From Arabidopsis thaliana (taxonomy: Eukaryota > Streptophyta > Magnoliopsida > Brassicales > Brassicaceae): a stretch of 64,000 nucleotides of DNA. The notes under the pieces were generated by a model. The model made no database searches, had not been told where the DNA came from, and saw nothing but the letters and a program-made list of their open reading frames with translations. Positions 24,185-38,946 of this stretch are shown here, piece by piece (positions within the stretch are counted from its first letter, which is position 1; each line of letters starts with the position of its first letter). The position numbers and the translations under genes were made by a program. The DNA is taken from contig NC_003071.7 of assembly GCF_000001735.4 (NCBI RefSeq), positions 17,149,443 to 17,213,442 of the forward strand, in the 5' to 3' direction.

Positions 24185-27133
24185 ATGAGCAAGGACCAAA
24201 GCTATGTTCTAAAAGCATGGGAGGTGACCGTGCGAAAGACTCAGCAAGCGAAGAAGCGGGCTAATAGCGTTTTTGGAACAGTATCGGTAGCTCCACATAC
24301 AGATAATGATACTACAACTGATGATAATGACGATGAGACCACCACTAACAGGAGCAGCTTAGAGGAATTCTACCATGCCGAGAGAGTGCTTCCCAATGGG
24401 GACTACTACACGGGGCAATGGTATGATAGTTTTCCTCATGGCCATGGGAAATACCTCTGGACAGACGGCTGCATGTACATCGGTGACTGGTACAATGGGA
24501 AAACCATGGGGAATGGAAAGTTTGGGTGGCCATCTGGTGCCACATACGAAGGAGAGTTTAAAAGTGGTTACATGGATGGTATTGGGACATACACGGGTCC
24601 GAGTGGAGATGCTTATAAAGGTCAGTGGGTGATGAACCTGAAGCATGGACATGGCGTCAAGAGTTTTGCAAATGGAGATGCCTATGATGGTGAATGGAGG
24701 AGAGGTTTGCAAGAAGGTCAAGGAAAGTACCAATGGAGCGATGGGAGTTATTACATCGGCGAATGGAAGAATGGTACGATCTGTGGCAAAGGGAGTTTTG
24801 TTTGGACAAATGGAAATAGATACGACGGGTTTTGGGATGAAGGGTTCCCCAGAGGGAATGGGACCTTCAAATGGGATAATGGGAGTTTCTATGTTGGCCA
24901 TTGGTCTAAGGATCCAGAGGAAATGAATGGTACATATTATCCGTCAGGAAATGAAGGGAATCTTGAATGGGATCCTAAAGATTTGTTTAATAATCTAAGT
25001 GAGTACACGATCTGCAGCGGCGAGAGGGTTCCTACATTGCCTTCACAGAAGAAACTATCTGTTTGGAACTCTTCCAAGCGGATAGAGAAACCTAGGAGGA
25101 CGTCAGTTGATGGGAGAGTAAGTGTGGGCGTTGATAGAGCGTTTGAGAAGATGAATATGTGGGGGAACGAAATCGGTGAAGGAGGTGCTGATATGAGGAA
25201 GGAGTTGGATGCAGAGTTGATGAGATTGGACGCTGAAGGTCTTCAGAGCCTGAAATCGAGCCCTGTTCCTATGAAACTGCCAAAGGCAGGGAGGAAGCAA
25301 GGGGAGACGATATCCAAAGGCCATCGCAATTACGAGCTTATGCTTAATCTACAGTTAGGAATCAGGTAAAATTTGAAATTTGTTGGTATATATATGCGCA
25401 TATCGAGCAATGCTTGTGTTTTTGGTGTCATGTTTAGTGATTTTATTTCCGCAGGCATTCTGTCGGAAGACAAGCTCCAGCGGCATCTCTTGATCTGAAG
25501 CCTTCAGCTTTCGATCCAAAAGATAAGATATGGAGGAGGTTTCCGCGCGAAGGAACCAAGTACACACCTCCACATCAATCTACTGAATTCAAATGGAAAG
25601 ATTATTGCCCACTAGTTTTCAGGTTAGACAAAAAAATTCCTTTACCTATTTCACATTGCTACAAATCCTGTCTTACTTATTGACATGTTTTGCTTATGGT
25701 TTAATTTTCCAGGAGCTTGAGGAAGCTATTCAAAGTAGACCCAGCTGATTACATGTTATCGATCTGTGGGAATGATGCCCTTCGAGAACTATCATCCCCT
25801 GGAAAAAGTGGGAGTTTTTTTTATTTAACAAACGATGATCGTTACATGATAAAAACAATGAAGAAGTCGGAAACAAAAGTGAGTTCTTTTCAAGTTACCG
25901 GTTAGAGAGTGTTGGCTGGCTATTACCAAAACTTTTCAGATTGCAATTACTGAGCGTCTTTTTTGTCTTCTTAATGTAGGTGCTTCTGGGGATGCTTGCA
26001 GCATATTATAACCATGTTCGAGCATTTGAGAACTCTTTGGTAATCAGATTCTTTGGTCTACACTGTGTGAAATTGAATGGACCAACCCAAAAGAAGGTAG
26101 ATACAAAAAATTAACACTTTATGTGGCATGGTTTTGAAACGTTTGGTTTAGTTTGGTAACTCTCTTGGTTTGCATATAATGCAGGTCCGATTCGTCATTA
26201 TGGGTAATCTGTTTTGTTCTAAGTACTCTGTTCACAGACGCTTTGATCTAAAAGGATCTTCTCTTGGCCGTACAACTGACAAACCTGAATCAGAAATCGA
26301 TTCAAACACGATCTTAAAAGACCTCGACCTGAATTTCATTTTCAGATTGCAGAAAGCATGGTACCAAGAATTCATCAGGTAAAAACCATTATACTTTACT
26401 CTATCCATAGTTTGTTTGTGCTTGTTTCATTTCTCATGGTTCATTGTTTACATCACAGGCAAATCGATAAAGACTGCGAGTTTCTAGAACAGGAGAGAAT
26501 CATGGATTACAGTCTTCTAGTTGGGATTCACTTCAGAGAAGCTTCTGTCGCTGGAGAGCTGATTCCTTCTGGAGCTCGAACGCCCATTGGTTCGCTTTTG
26601 TCCAATCTAAAAACTACTTTTCCCATCAGCAAAAATGTATCATTCACAGAAACAAAGTAATTGTTTGTTTATCTACAGGTGAATCAGAAGAAGAATCAGG
26701 CCCTCGTCTTTCTAGAGCAGAGGTTGATGAGCTTCTTTCAGATCCCTCAAGGTAACACAACATAAGATATCAATTAACAACACTTTCAAAACTCAAAACC
26801 GAAACACAGAAACATGGATTTTGAATATGGTTGTGTTCTTGCAGGTGGGCAAGTATTAGATTGGGGACAAACATGCCAGCACGTGCAGAGAGAACGATGA
26901 GAAAAAACGACAGCGAGCTGCAGCTTGTGGGAGAGCCTACAGGAGAGTTCTACGAAGTGGTGATGATATTTGGTATAATTGACATTCTTCAGGATTATGA
27001 TATCAGCAAGAAGCTTGAACACGCTTACAAGAGCATACAGTATGATCCTTCCTCTATATCTGCGGTTGATCCGAGACAATACTCTAGGCGTTTCCGTGAC
27101 TTTATCTTCAAGGTCTTCACAGATGACAATTGA
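24185..27133 (+). CDS. PIP5K5: Phosphatidylinositol-4-phosphate 5-kinase 5
   Basis: Makes PtdIns(4,5)P2 from PtdIns4P at the plasma membrane. Predicted 772 aa from eight exons: 24185-25365, 25455-25622, 25713-25878, 25980-26096, 26185-26378, 26459-26589, 26679-26751, 26845-27133. A Thr/Asp-rich segment (about 38-55) precedes about eight MORN repeats (about 70-255; e.g. [21 protein letters not shown]). The catalytic domain runs from about 390 to the end, with [10 protein letters not shown], the catalytic segment [11 protein letters not shown], and [16 protein letters not shown] near the end. The plant-specific MORN plus kinase order is the type B arrangement. PIP5K4 and PIP5K5 are known for pollen tube tip growth. 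The last residues ([12 protein letters not shown]) contain the usual C-terminal type I core. It matches At2g41210. Confidence 0.97.
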
Positions 27134-28491
27134 GATGGTCTCAAGTTGTCTCTGGCGTTTTTAGATTTCTTGATTCCCAAGTAAGAGCTCTGCAAATAGG
27201 CTACCTTGCAAATATGAAGTTCGACGAATCCCATTTCGTTTGTTCGTTTGTTTCAATTTATAGATTTTGTATCAAGCTTTGTAATCAGCTAAAAGCCATA
27301 GCAATGAATATTCTTTTTTCTTGTATACTTTTTATGTAACCTTTCATAATATGATTAAGATTTTCTTGTCTGGAAATTCTTGTAAATGAAATGATTTTAA
27401 TTATCGTGGTGGTTGATTCATTTTATATTTTAACTATACATTTGCAGTATAGTGTTGTCAATGTGACGTAGTTAACATAAAAGAAAACAAGTTGCATAAT
27501 TTCTTTTACAGATACTTTTCCACTAAAAATACTTCATCGACAACTACATAAAAAATTGAAGTGGTTTAAAGTTTATAGAATTTACAAATGTGATTGTATA
27601 TTCTAAATTGGGAACAAAGAATATTTGATGCACCAACAAAAAGATTCGTTCAAAAACAAAAGAGATTCTTGAAAGAAACTAGAGTTTTTATTTCTCTAAA
27701 AGGTGGAAAGTTTCTTGGTCAGGTAATTAGATACTGAATAAAGACATGAAGCAAAACTTTATAAAAGATAGACAACTTTGGGCAATGTTAGTTACGTAGG
27801 TGATGATGATATCTTTTGTTTTCTTCAATAAAGAAATAAGAGTAAAAGATTCCAATAATTGTTCTAAGGTTAACACTCGCTGTTGTTGTCGCTTTATGTG
27901 GTAAACGTATAGAGAATCTCTTTGTTCTCTTCTGCCATTTGTCCCCTTACAAAATTAAATTTGCGACTCTTCAAACGCTATTTAATTATTTTAAATTGAT
28001 TACGTATTCTTGAAATTGAGCCAAGCACTTGCCATTTATTTACATATTAACTACTTATTCAACATTAGATTTGTAGTCTATATTCATTCAATTGTTCTAA
28101 AGTACAATCTGTAAATAAAGACATGCGTCACCAAACGCACCGCTAAATCTTAGAAAATCGCGATCGCGTTTGAAGACAAAAGAAAGCTAATAAAACTAGC
28201 ACTTTCATCAACTTTACAACAACAACCAAATAAGCGACGGCGATTAGAGAGTCCTGCGTAGTCGTGCTCACTGATCACTCTTAGCTCGTGCCGTGATCTG
28301 AGACTGAGAAAACATCACCGGTTGGGTTTTCTCTACGATTCCGGTGCACCGTACACTTCACCGCAGTGGATAAATCTCTGCTTCCATTTTGACTTTTTGA
28401 AAATAAAACTACAACAGTCGCAGAGAGATTAAACTTCGAAATCCGATCGATCGCTTTCTCTCTCGGCGTTTCTTCTCAGGAGCTTCATTCC
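27134..28491. promoter_or_regulatory. PIP5K5 3' flank and GLU2 promoter/5' leader
   Basis: The first 250 bp fit the PIP5K5 3' UTR. From about 28200 the DNA becomes less AT-rich and probably forms the GLU2 5' leader, which ends in a TTC/CT-rich stretch before the ATG at 28492. No other gene is seen. Confidence 0.4.
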
Positions 28492-31400
28492 ATGGCTCTA
28501 CAGTCTCCCGGAGCTACCGGAGCTTCATCTTCCGTTTCCCGGCTTCTCTCTTCCGCGAAATTAAGCTCTACTAAGACTATCTTCTCTGTTGACTTCGTCA
28601 GATCCTACTGTATTTCTAAAGGAACCAAACGGCGTAACGAACTCTCCGGCTTTCGCGGCTACAGTCCACTGCTCAAGTCCTCGCTGAGGTCTCCGTTTTC
28701 GGTGAAAGCGATCCTTAATTCTGACCGAGCCGCTGGTGATGCATCGTCTTCCTTTTCTGATCTGAAACCTCAGGTAATCGTGGTTCTCTGCAATCAGATA
28801 AAAGCTTGCATCTTTATCTGCTGTTGATCTAGGTTTTGACTTTTGCACTTTTAGTTCTGGTGTGTATATATTGGGTATACTTAAAAATTTTCATTTGCAA
28901 GAGGTTTAGTTATGGACGTTTGTTTTTATTTTGCGGGGTTTTAATTTTGTTTTGCATCGTCGCAGGTGGCTTATTTGGAAGATATAATATCGGAAAGGGG
29001 AGCATGTGGTGTTGGGTTTATTGCAAACTTGGAGAATAAGGCTACACATAAGATTGTAAATGATGCTCTTATAGCACTTGGTTGTATGGAACACAGGGGA
29101 GGTTGTGGTTCTGATAATACTTCTGGTGATGGTTCTGGTTTGATGACTTCCATTCCTTGGGATCTATTTAACGAATGGGCTGAGAAGCAAGGAATCGCTT
29201 CTTTTGATAGGACGCATACGGGTGTTGGAATGCTGTTCCTACCGAGAGATGACAACATTAGGAAAGAAGCCAAGAAAGGTGAACATAGAATAGTTGTATG
29301 CATACCACTCCAAGCTATAATTTTTCCGATGTATATAACATGTAATATTTTCCTTGCTAAGTCAATGTTTGAAACTTCTCTTCAGTGATTACAAGTATTT
29401 TTGAGAAAGAGGGCCTGGAGGTGCTTGGATGGAGAGATGTTCCTGTGGAAGCGTCCATTGTTGGCCATAATGCAAAACAGACGATGCCAAACACGGAACA
29501 GGTCTTTGTTAGAATTGTCAAAGACGATAAAGTAGACGACGTTGAACGAGAACTTTACATTTGCAGGAAGCTGATCGAAAGAGCAGTTGCTTCTGAAAGT
29601 TGGGCCTCTGAGCTCTACTTTAGCTCCTTGTCCAATCAGACCATTGTTTACAAGGGAATGCTTCGTTCTGAAGTTCTTGGGTTATTTTACCCCGACCTTC
29701 AAAATGATCTTTATAAATCTCCTTTCGCCATCTATCATCGAAGATTTAGCACAAATACTAGTCCCAGATGGCATCTTGCTCAGCCCATGAGGTTTCTTGG
29801 GCACAATGGGGAGATCAATACCATACAGGTTATGCTTCTCTTCTGGTCATTTGGTTTGTTGAAACTTAGACTAAGCTAGGTCCTTTTCACTGAAACCGGA
29901 AAAGTGTTGCAGGGGAACCTAAACTGGATGACGTCTCGAGAAGCATCTCTAAGATCACCTGTCTGGCATGGACGTGAAAATGACATTCGTCCAATTAGCA
30001 ATCCAAAGGCTTCAGACTCTGCTAACCTTGACAGTGCGGCGGAGGTACGAGTCATCTAACCTCCTAACTTGTATTTTTTCTGTTCTGATGCTCTTTGTGG
30101 TATTTCCTTTTGGAGGAAAATTGAAGAGGCACATAAGTGTTTCTTGCGTTTGGAACTAAGCAATAGTCCTATTCTGCATACATAATACTTGTCTTTCTGT
30201 TGACCAGAAAAATAAACTTCTCAGACATGTAACGAGCATTTCATGAAAAAAGCAATACATCTTGCAAGTACATACATTTATACACTCTTCAGAATAACCT
30301 CAAGACCCTAAGTTATAGTCTTCTTTTTTTTTCTGCAAGAATTCAATGTGTTTTATGTTATTGTGGTGTGTGCAGCTATTGATAAGAAGTGGCCGGACTC
30401 CAGAGGAATCTCTTATGATTCTTGTCCCAGAGGCGTATAAAAATCACCCGACTTTAATGATTAAATACCCTGAGGTATTGCTTTGTGTTTGCCTTTTTAG
30501 TCTTTATGGATGTTTGCATCTTGCAAGTGCTTCCCTTATCTTCTTTCCAACTGTAGGCTGTAGACTTCTATGACTATTACAAGGGGCAGATGGAGCCCTG
30601 GGATGGACCTGCTTTGGTATTGTTCAGGTAATTTGCTTGGAGATTTTCTACCCTTGAGAATTTTAATTATGTGCGTAAGGTTTAAGCTTTCAGTTGCCCT
30701 TATTCCTCCATAAATACTTAACTAAGAATAATGAGAATTTACAACTGTTCTAGAAGGCTCGTAAGTCTTGATCACTCAGAGCTTTCCTGCTCTTTTTTTG
30801 GTGGTATCCATAGTTGTGGACGACGAGAGAGCAAATGACCCTGTTGATAATTTGTCGCTCAAAGTGATAGCTAGTTTTGCTAGCAAGTCTGTTGCATATC
30901 TTTCGTCTGCTCGCACATTCCAAAACATCGTCACCTTTTGTTTGGTGCAGTGATGGAAAGACTGTTGGAGCTTGCCTTGACCGCAATGGACTTCGACCAG
31001 CTAGATATTGGCGGACAAGTGATAATGTTGTCTATGTAGCCTCTGAGGTGCGTTTTGTCTTTTACCCCTATGTATGTGCTCTTTATCATCTAAGCATGGT
31101 GGTAATTGTTGCCAGCAGATGATTTGGCTTATGCTTGAATCTTAAGGCTTGGTCCTGACAGGTTAGAAAAACCAATTCGTTTAATCACTTTGGAGGTTTT
31201 TTCGTTTTTCTTTTTTGATTTAGTGTGACAAAGTTATACGAACTGATTTTTGGGAGAAAATGACCAAGTATAAGATAGTTTCATGGTGATCGTTTTGTGT
31301 GACATATGGAAACCGAGTTAATACTTTGTAAAGCGAGAGAATTGGTTTGGATAGAAGGGGATCTGTTACCAATCTTGTTTATATCGTGGCTCAGAAGAAT

Positions 31401-34400
31401 TGTTAAGTCATGCCTTTATACAGGTCGGAGTTCTTCCAATGGATGAATCGAAAGTCACCATGAAGGGTCGTCTAGGACCTGGTATGATGATATCTGTTGA
31501 CTTAGAGAATGGACAGGTTGGTGCACCAGATCATGGTCGATTATTCTCTTTATTTGTTAACACTGACAAATAATTTTTGTTTATGTTGCATCCCATTAGT
31601 AATATGTATATTTTCAGGTATATGAGAACACAGAAGTGAAGAAGCGGGTTGCATCATATAACCCATATGGAAAGTGGGTTAGTGAAAACCTGCGAAACCT
31701 GAAGCCTTCTAATTATCTCTCGTCAGCGATCCTGGAGACTGATGAGACCTTAAGACGCCAACAGTAAGCCTTTTTGTTTCTCTTGTTCTATGCTTCCATC
31801 ATCTGCTACATGCAAATCATATGGTGATTTATGAAAACACTTAACTTTTCTTAACTGTTATTATCTTCTTGTATACTTGACATACATCTGGTGTGAGGGT
31901 AAATAAGTTGATTATTTCAAACTACAAAGTTTATCAATGGTTTTCACCAGTAGAATTCAATGGTTTGCATTTTTGACGATGATTGCTTTTTCCCGATCAA
32001 GACACTAATTTTGGCTATGATGTATCTTACTTTGATGGACTAGGGCGTTTGGCTACTCGAGTGAAGATGTTCAAATGGTAATTGAGTCGATGGCTGCACA
32101 AGGAAAAGAACCAACGTTTTGCATGGGGGATGATACTCCAGTGGCAGTATTGTCTCAAAAGCCACATATGCTTTATGATTATTTCAAGCAGCGGTTTGCT
32201 CAGGTTTGTTCACCTCATTAGAAGGGCACGATTTGAACTGGTTGTTTCCTTTGATCTAGGTTAACTGATTACATGATTTATAGAAATTAATGAACTGTCC
32301 TTGAAATGATTCCCCTTGTGGTTCTTCACATGGTGTACTTACAGGTTACAAATCCAGCTATTGACCCTCTCCGGGAAGGATTAGTCATGTCCCTTGAAGT
32401 TAATATTGGAAAGCGTGGAAATATATTGGAGGTTGGGCCTCAGAATGTTTCACAGGTCGGAGTGCCTAAATTTTGTACTGGCTTAGAATTATTTGGCTTT
32501 TGCAAGATTTTGTATTTATCAAGACTTGTGATTTCATAAGCAGGTTGTTTTGTCTGGTCCTGTGCTAAATGAACGGGAGCTTGAGGGTTTGCTTGGTGAT
32601 CCACTGTTAAAATCTCAAATCTTGCCCACATTTTTTGACATTCGTAGAGGAATTGAAGGATCTTTGAAGAAGGGTCTTCTAAAACTTTGTGAAGCTGCAG
32701 ATGAAGCTGTTCGTAATGGTTCCCAAGTACTTGTTCTCTCAGACAGATCTGATAATCCGGTACATACCAGTTTCCAAGTGTATGCTTTCAATTGTGATTT
32801 TAACTATATAATATGTAGATGTATGATTATCACCTTTTACAGTGTCCTCCTTTTACATCTACGTTTTGGTCTACTAACAACTATGCTCTAGGCTCTCATT
32901 CTGGACTAACAACATTATTGTCTTTTCTCATGCAAAGATTGGAACTGTTGAGGAAAAGAAAGTTAAAATGTGAAAATATAATTGCCATAAATTGTTGGTT
33001 TCTTTTTAGTGAACTGGTGGCATAGTTGGTTTCTTTATAATAAAGTGCTATTGTTGGCATCGTTACAATGGTGCACTATTATGTATTCTCGCTGTAAGTC
33101 TTTGTATGCGCTGCTACTTTCCAGTTTCCTTGAGTTATTGTAAATTTTCCCTTAAATTGAAGCTCATTTTGCTTGTGTTTTTGTGTCTCACTTGGATGAT
33201 ATTTTCTTTTCTATCTATCTTTACATACTTTGTAACTTCACTGTCTATTCCTGATTCAGCAGCCTATCCCTTTTTCAGGAACCAACTCGACCTGCAATTC
33301 CAATGTTGTTGGCTGTGGGTGCTGTTCACCAACATCTGATCCAGAACGGTCTTCGGATGTCAGCTTCGATAATTGCAGATACAGCTCAGTGCTTTAGTAC
33401 ACATCACTTTGCCTGTTTGATTGGATATGGAGCAAGGTATCGACTTTTTTCATTGAATCTTTCATTTTGTTAGGCTGTTTCTTATCGTACCAAAGCAAGT
33501 CATGTGGAATTTGTATGTTGTTTATTGTCTCTTGCGGTTCTTCATGCCAAATAATAGCACTCTCTATAATAGACTCATGTTTATTTTATGTAGTTTATAA
33601 TACACCTACATTCTTAATTTTAAATTTAGGTAATGATATGAGACTGTTTTCCTCAACTGTTATACATTGCATCTATAGAAAATGATACGGATCTATGTCC
33701 ATAACCAATTTCAGTGCTATATGCCCGCACCTAGCACTGGAGACGTGTAGACAGTGGCGTCTGAGCAACAAGACCGTGAACATGATGAGAAACGGAAAAA
33801 TGCCTACTGTAACTATGGAACAGGCTCAGAAGAATTACCGCAAGGTCAGGACATATTAATGGTTCTAACGTTGACAAGAATTTTTTGAGTGTTGATAAGC
33901 CGTTCGATCTCTTTCTTGCATGCCTATAGTGTTTGCTAAACAGATTGTAATATTTCCCTATTGTAACACTGCTACTGTCTTTATCCGTATTGGAAGAAAG
34001 ACATCCTAAGATTCTTTGAATTGCTTCCGCAGGCTGTTAACACTGGTCTTCTTAAGGTTCTCTCTAAGATGGGCATCTCGTTATTCTCTAGGTTCAGTTT
34101 CTGAACTATCTATTTCGTTTTTCGACCTTATCACTGTATCTGTTTACTTCCGATTTAACACCTGAGCTCTCTCTTTTCAGTTATTGTGGAGCACAAATAT
34201 TTGAAATTTATGGATTGGGAAATGAGGTTGTGGAATTTTCGTTCCGTGGTAGTGCATCTCAAATTGGTGGATTAACTTTAGATGAGGTAAGAATATCCCC
34301 CAAAGTTTTTCATACTAAGATACTCGACTAGTTGCCTTGTTTGAGTACAAATATGTTATTGGAGCAATTTTTCAGCTATTAACTAAATACCTCTTTGATA

Positions 34401-37400
34401 TTAAGGTTCTGGACGTCAGTTTAGATGCTAGTTTCATCTATATATGTTATAACCTTAAAGCAGCATATAATATATGCACACATTCTCAAAAATGTGTGTA
34501 CTTTTTGGCTTCTGTTATAGGTTTATATGTTTGGAATTGTTTTTCTTTTTATCTTCTTGGAATTGCTTTAGTTTAAATCAGTGAAAAAAAAATTAAGGCA
34601 GTAACTGTACTTTTCTCCCTAAATTGTTTGTGAATACCTGCATGTCAAAGGTTCTGATAAAAGTCTGAGTTCTCGTCTACTGTTGAATGCTTCTCATATT
34701 ATATGTTCTTCGAATGCAAAATAGTTTATATTACAAAACGATGCTATGGGCCTCTAACTCGTAAGTGCTATATTTTGCAGCTGGCTAGGGAGACGTTAAC
34801 TTTCTGGGTGAGGGCATTTTCTGAGGATACAGCCAAACGGCTAGAGAACTTCGGTTTCATTCAGTTTAGGCCTGGAGGTACTTTTCTGGACTGGAAATGC
34901 ATTTGGTAATGACCTTGCATGTCTATGCACAAATACATACTCTCCTGCCTACAAAAAAAACGTGTATCATACGTACAACTATGTCTAGTTAAGTAGAGCT
35001 TTTGAAGTGTTTATTTTCTTACATAAATGTTGCATATGCACAGACACATTTCCTCTACACTATTTTACTGTCCTTTTAGTGGATTAAATTGCTACCATTC
35101 ATTATCCCTATAAAGCTTTCCAGTATTATCTCTAATTTAGTATATTTTGTTATATGAAAGGTGAATATCATGGAAACAACCCAGAAATGTCTAAATTACT
35201 TCATAAAGCCGTCCGCGAAAAGAGTGAGACAGCCTATGCAGTCTATCAGCAGCATTTAGCCAACCGTCCTATTACGGTGAGTGCTATAATCTCATCTTCA
35301 AATCTGATTGTCTGTTTTCTGGAACAAGTGAATATGATTCTTTGTATATTCTTGTTGTAGGTTTTCCGCGATCTTCTTGAGTTCAAAAGTGACCGTAACC
35401 CTATCCCTGTTGGGAAGGTTGAGCCTGCTTCCTCTATCGTGGAACGGTTTTGTACAGGTGGAATGTCTCTTGGAGCAATCTCAAGAGAAACTCATGAGAC
35501 AATTGCTATTGCAATGAACAGATTAGGAGGAAAATCCAACTCAGGGGAAGGAGGCGAGGTAGTTGTTCATTGTCTAGTTCAGATCTTGTTCAACTTCAAA
35601 ACGCATTTACCTAGCTAAAGATTCACCGTCTATCTTGCTAGGATCCGATCCGCTGGAAGCCGCTAACAGATGTTGTTGATGGGTATTCTTCAACTCTGCC
35701 ACATCTTAAAGGTCTTCGAAATGGGGATACGGCTACAAGTGCTATTAAGCAGGTACTGGAAGTCAACTTGACTTGTGGACATTTCATATTTTCATGTGTA
35801 CAGTCTTGCTTACTCTAAGGAAGTTATTGGGAATTCTTTTGTTGTCTTCATAGACATTATCAATTTGTACTTTTCTAATGATTTCCAGTTTTCAAAATGA
35901 CCTTTTATATTATCATAGGTTGCCTCAGGGCGTTTTGGTGTCACTCCGACGTTTTTGGTTAATGCGGACCAGTTGGAAATTAAAGTTGCTCAAGGGGCGA
36001 AGCCAGGTGAAGGTGGCCAACTTCCTGGGAAAAAAGTCAGCGCATATATTGCTAGACTTAGAAATTCTAAACCAGGAGTTCCGCTTATTTCTCCACCTCC
36101 ACATCATGATATTTATTCCATAGAGGATCTGGCACAGTTGATCTTTGATCTCCATCAGGTATTTTACTTTGGCTGTAAATATATTGCCAACTTTAGAATC
36201 TGGGCTCCCTCTTAACAAAAAATTATAATCAGGTCAACCCCAAGGCAAAAGTGTCAGTCAAGCTTGTATCAGAAACTGGAATAGGAACAGTTGCCTCCGG
36301 AGTAGCGAAGGCTAATGCCGATATCATACAGGTATGCACATTCTTTCAGAGTTTGTGAGAAATTTGAAATTGGAGAATTGTAAATATTTATTCAAATTAT
36401 ACAATTCTGTGGGGGCCATGCTATGGCAAGATATTGGCTAATGACGATTCTTATTCCATTTCTCAAAACAATTATGTATATGGTCAATTGTGTCTATGAA
36501 TTACTGAAACATAGTTATACTTATACAATTATGGACTTTTGAAACATATGATGCTTCGTTGTTTACAGATATCAGGATATGATGGTGGAACTGGAGCCAG
36601 CCCTATAAGTTCCATTAAGCATGCTGGTGGCCCGTGGGAGCTGGGACTAGCTGAAACCCAGAAGGTATATTATATAACTTCGTCGTGAGAATATGTTTTT
36701 CATTTTAGTTTGCCCTGGTATCAGCTTCAAATTTCCGTGTAGTCTCTTATTAACTCCTTGATGTCTATTGATAGCTAAGCTTCATTCTTTTGCAGACTCT
36801 CATTGGAAATGGACTAAGGGAAAGAGTTATTATCAGGGTTGATGGCGGATTCAAAAGTGGTGTGGATGTGTTGATAGCTGCAGCTATGGGCGCTGATGAG
36901 TATGGTTTTGGTACTCTGGCAATGATTGCCACAGGATGTATCATGGCTCGCATTTGCCACACTAATAACTGCCCCGTTGGTGTTGCCAGTCAGGTAATTT
37001 GGATTCTCTTCTTACTTGTTATTGTATATTTCCCCAATGTATAACCAATTTCCACTAAGATTTCCCTGAATTCGGTTACAGAGAGAGGAACTGCGTGCAC
37101 GTTTCCCCGGTCTTCCTGGTGATCTTGTCAACTTCTTCTTGTATATTGCAGAGGAGGTAATCTTCAGGAATATTTTCTCTTATACAAAAGTTCATTGATT
37201 TTAACACTAATATTTCATCTAATTTTTGTAGGTGAGGGGCATATTAGCTCAGCTGGGATATGAAAAGTTGGATGATATAATTGGGCGGACAGATTTGCTA
37301 AAGGCTAGGGATATCTCGCTCGTGAAAACTCATCTCGACCTCAGTTATCTCTTATCTGTAAGCAGACCAGAGCTGTGTTTATCGTTTTTCTAGTGCATAT

Positions 37401-38946
37401 GCCTACCCGCAAGTTGTATCTGTGTAGATCTCATTCCTTCTCCAAATTTGCAGTCTGTTGGGCTACCAAAACGAAGCAGTACTTCCATTAGGAAGCAGGA
37501 GGTTCATTCAAATGGTCCTGTTCTTGATGATACTCTACTTCAGGATCCAGAGGTAACACATTATGCAGCTTATGCAAAAATCTGAAAAAACCCTTCTTTA
37601 CTCGTTTAAGTACTCTTCTACATATGCAACTATGCAAGTAAGACTCTTAATACTTACTTTTTGGTTATTTCCCAGATAATGGATGCAATTGAGAATGAAA
37701 AGACGGTTCACAAAACCATGAGTATATACAATGTAGATCGTTCTGTTTGCGGTCGGATTGCTGGGGTGATTGCGAAGAAATACGGAGACACTGGTTTTGC
37801 TGGACAACTGAACCTAACGTAAGACAATGTTATGAGACAGTAAACACGTAACAAACTTTAAATATATATGTAATGAGAACATGTTTTAAACTTACACGTT
37901 CCACTCTGTACCTCTATAGGTTCACTGGAAGTGCTGGCCAATCTTTTGCATGTTTCCTAACTCCTGGAATGAATATACGTCTTGTGGGTGAAGCCAACGA
38001 CTATGTGGGAAAGGTATGTCTCAAAATCACAGTTTTCTTTCAAAAATATTTTTGATTAATGGATTAATGGTCTCTAAATATACTGTTTTACCTCAAGGGA
38101 ATGGCGGGAGGTGAAGTTGTGATATTACCAGTGGAATCGACTGGTTTTCGTCCCGAAGACGCAACTATTGTAGGAAACACTTGTCTGTATGGTGCAACTG
38201 GTGGTTTATTATTTGTCAGAGGCAAAGCAGGGGAGAGATTTGCGGTTAGAAACTCTCTAGCTCAAGCTGTTGTTGAAGGCACTGGAGATCATTGCTGTGA
38301 ATATATGACTGGTGGTTGTGTCGTTATACTTGGGAAGTAAGTAGAACTCTTTTTCTCAGCCTCTAGCCCTAAACCAAAACCTAGAACTTAAGAGTGTCTT
38401 AAACGCCAAATATCTTAATAGTTTCTTTCTGAAAATTGCAGAGTTGGTAGAAATGTAGCCGCTGGGATGACAGGTGGATTGGCATATATCCTTGACGAAG
38501 ACAACACTCTCCTCCCTAAGGTTAAACATCACAAATTATCTTGAAGATATTTTCTTTATTGTTTGTGAAACATTGAAATGAATCGCATTGAACAACAGAT
38601 GAACAAAGAGATAGTGAAGATCCAAAGAGTGACTTCACCAGTGGGACAAACACAGCTTAAAAGCCTGATCCAGGCTCATGTGGTAACTACCTAATTCCCT
38701 CTTTCCTTTCTCTTATCGGGTCCTATTCGTCTAAAATCATCTCACGGAGTCGTTTTATTATCATAGGAGAAAACGGGAAGCAGCAAAGGGGCAATGATTG
38801 TGGAAGAGTGGGATAAGTATCTAGCAATGTTCTGGCAACTTGTACCTCCGAGTGAAGAAGACACACCTGAGGCTAACTCAGACCACATCCTGAAAACAAC
38901 CACAGGAGATGAAGAACAGGTTTCAAGCACATTAGCAGAGAAGTAA
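28492..38946 (+). CDS. GLU2: Ferredoxin-dependent glutamate synthase 2
   Basis: Plastid Fd-GOGAT: glutamine + 2-oxoglutarate + 2 reduced ferredoxin give 2 glutamate. I resolve 33 exons, all in frame, summing to 1,629 aa, the family's usual size; exon 1 is 28492-28773, exon 2 28966-29278, exon 24 36796-36993, exon 33 38767-38946. Residues 1-107 form a Ser/Arg-rich plastid transit peptide. Cys108 in ERGACGVGF is the N-terminal nucleophile of the glutamine amidotransferase domain after processing. The FMN/synthase domain carries [15 protein letters not shown] and [11 protein letters not shown], and the 3Fe-4S ligands C1239, C1245, C1250 (C-x5-C-x4-C). A GxGxG beta-helix domain ends the protein ([22 protein letters not shown]). 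GLU2 is the lower-expressed root and seed isoform, beside leaf GLU1. It matches At2g41220. Confidence 0.98.

Noticed and set aside
24345-24926. Several overlapping open frames on both strands within PIP5K5 exon 1
   Set aside because: They are shadows of the Gly-rich MORN repeats; only the frame from 24185 has domain content.
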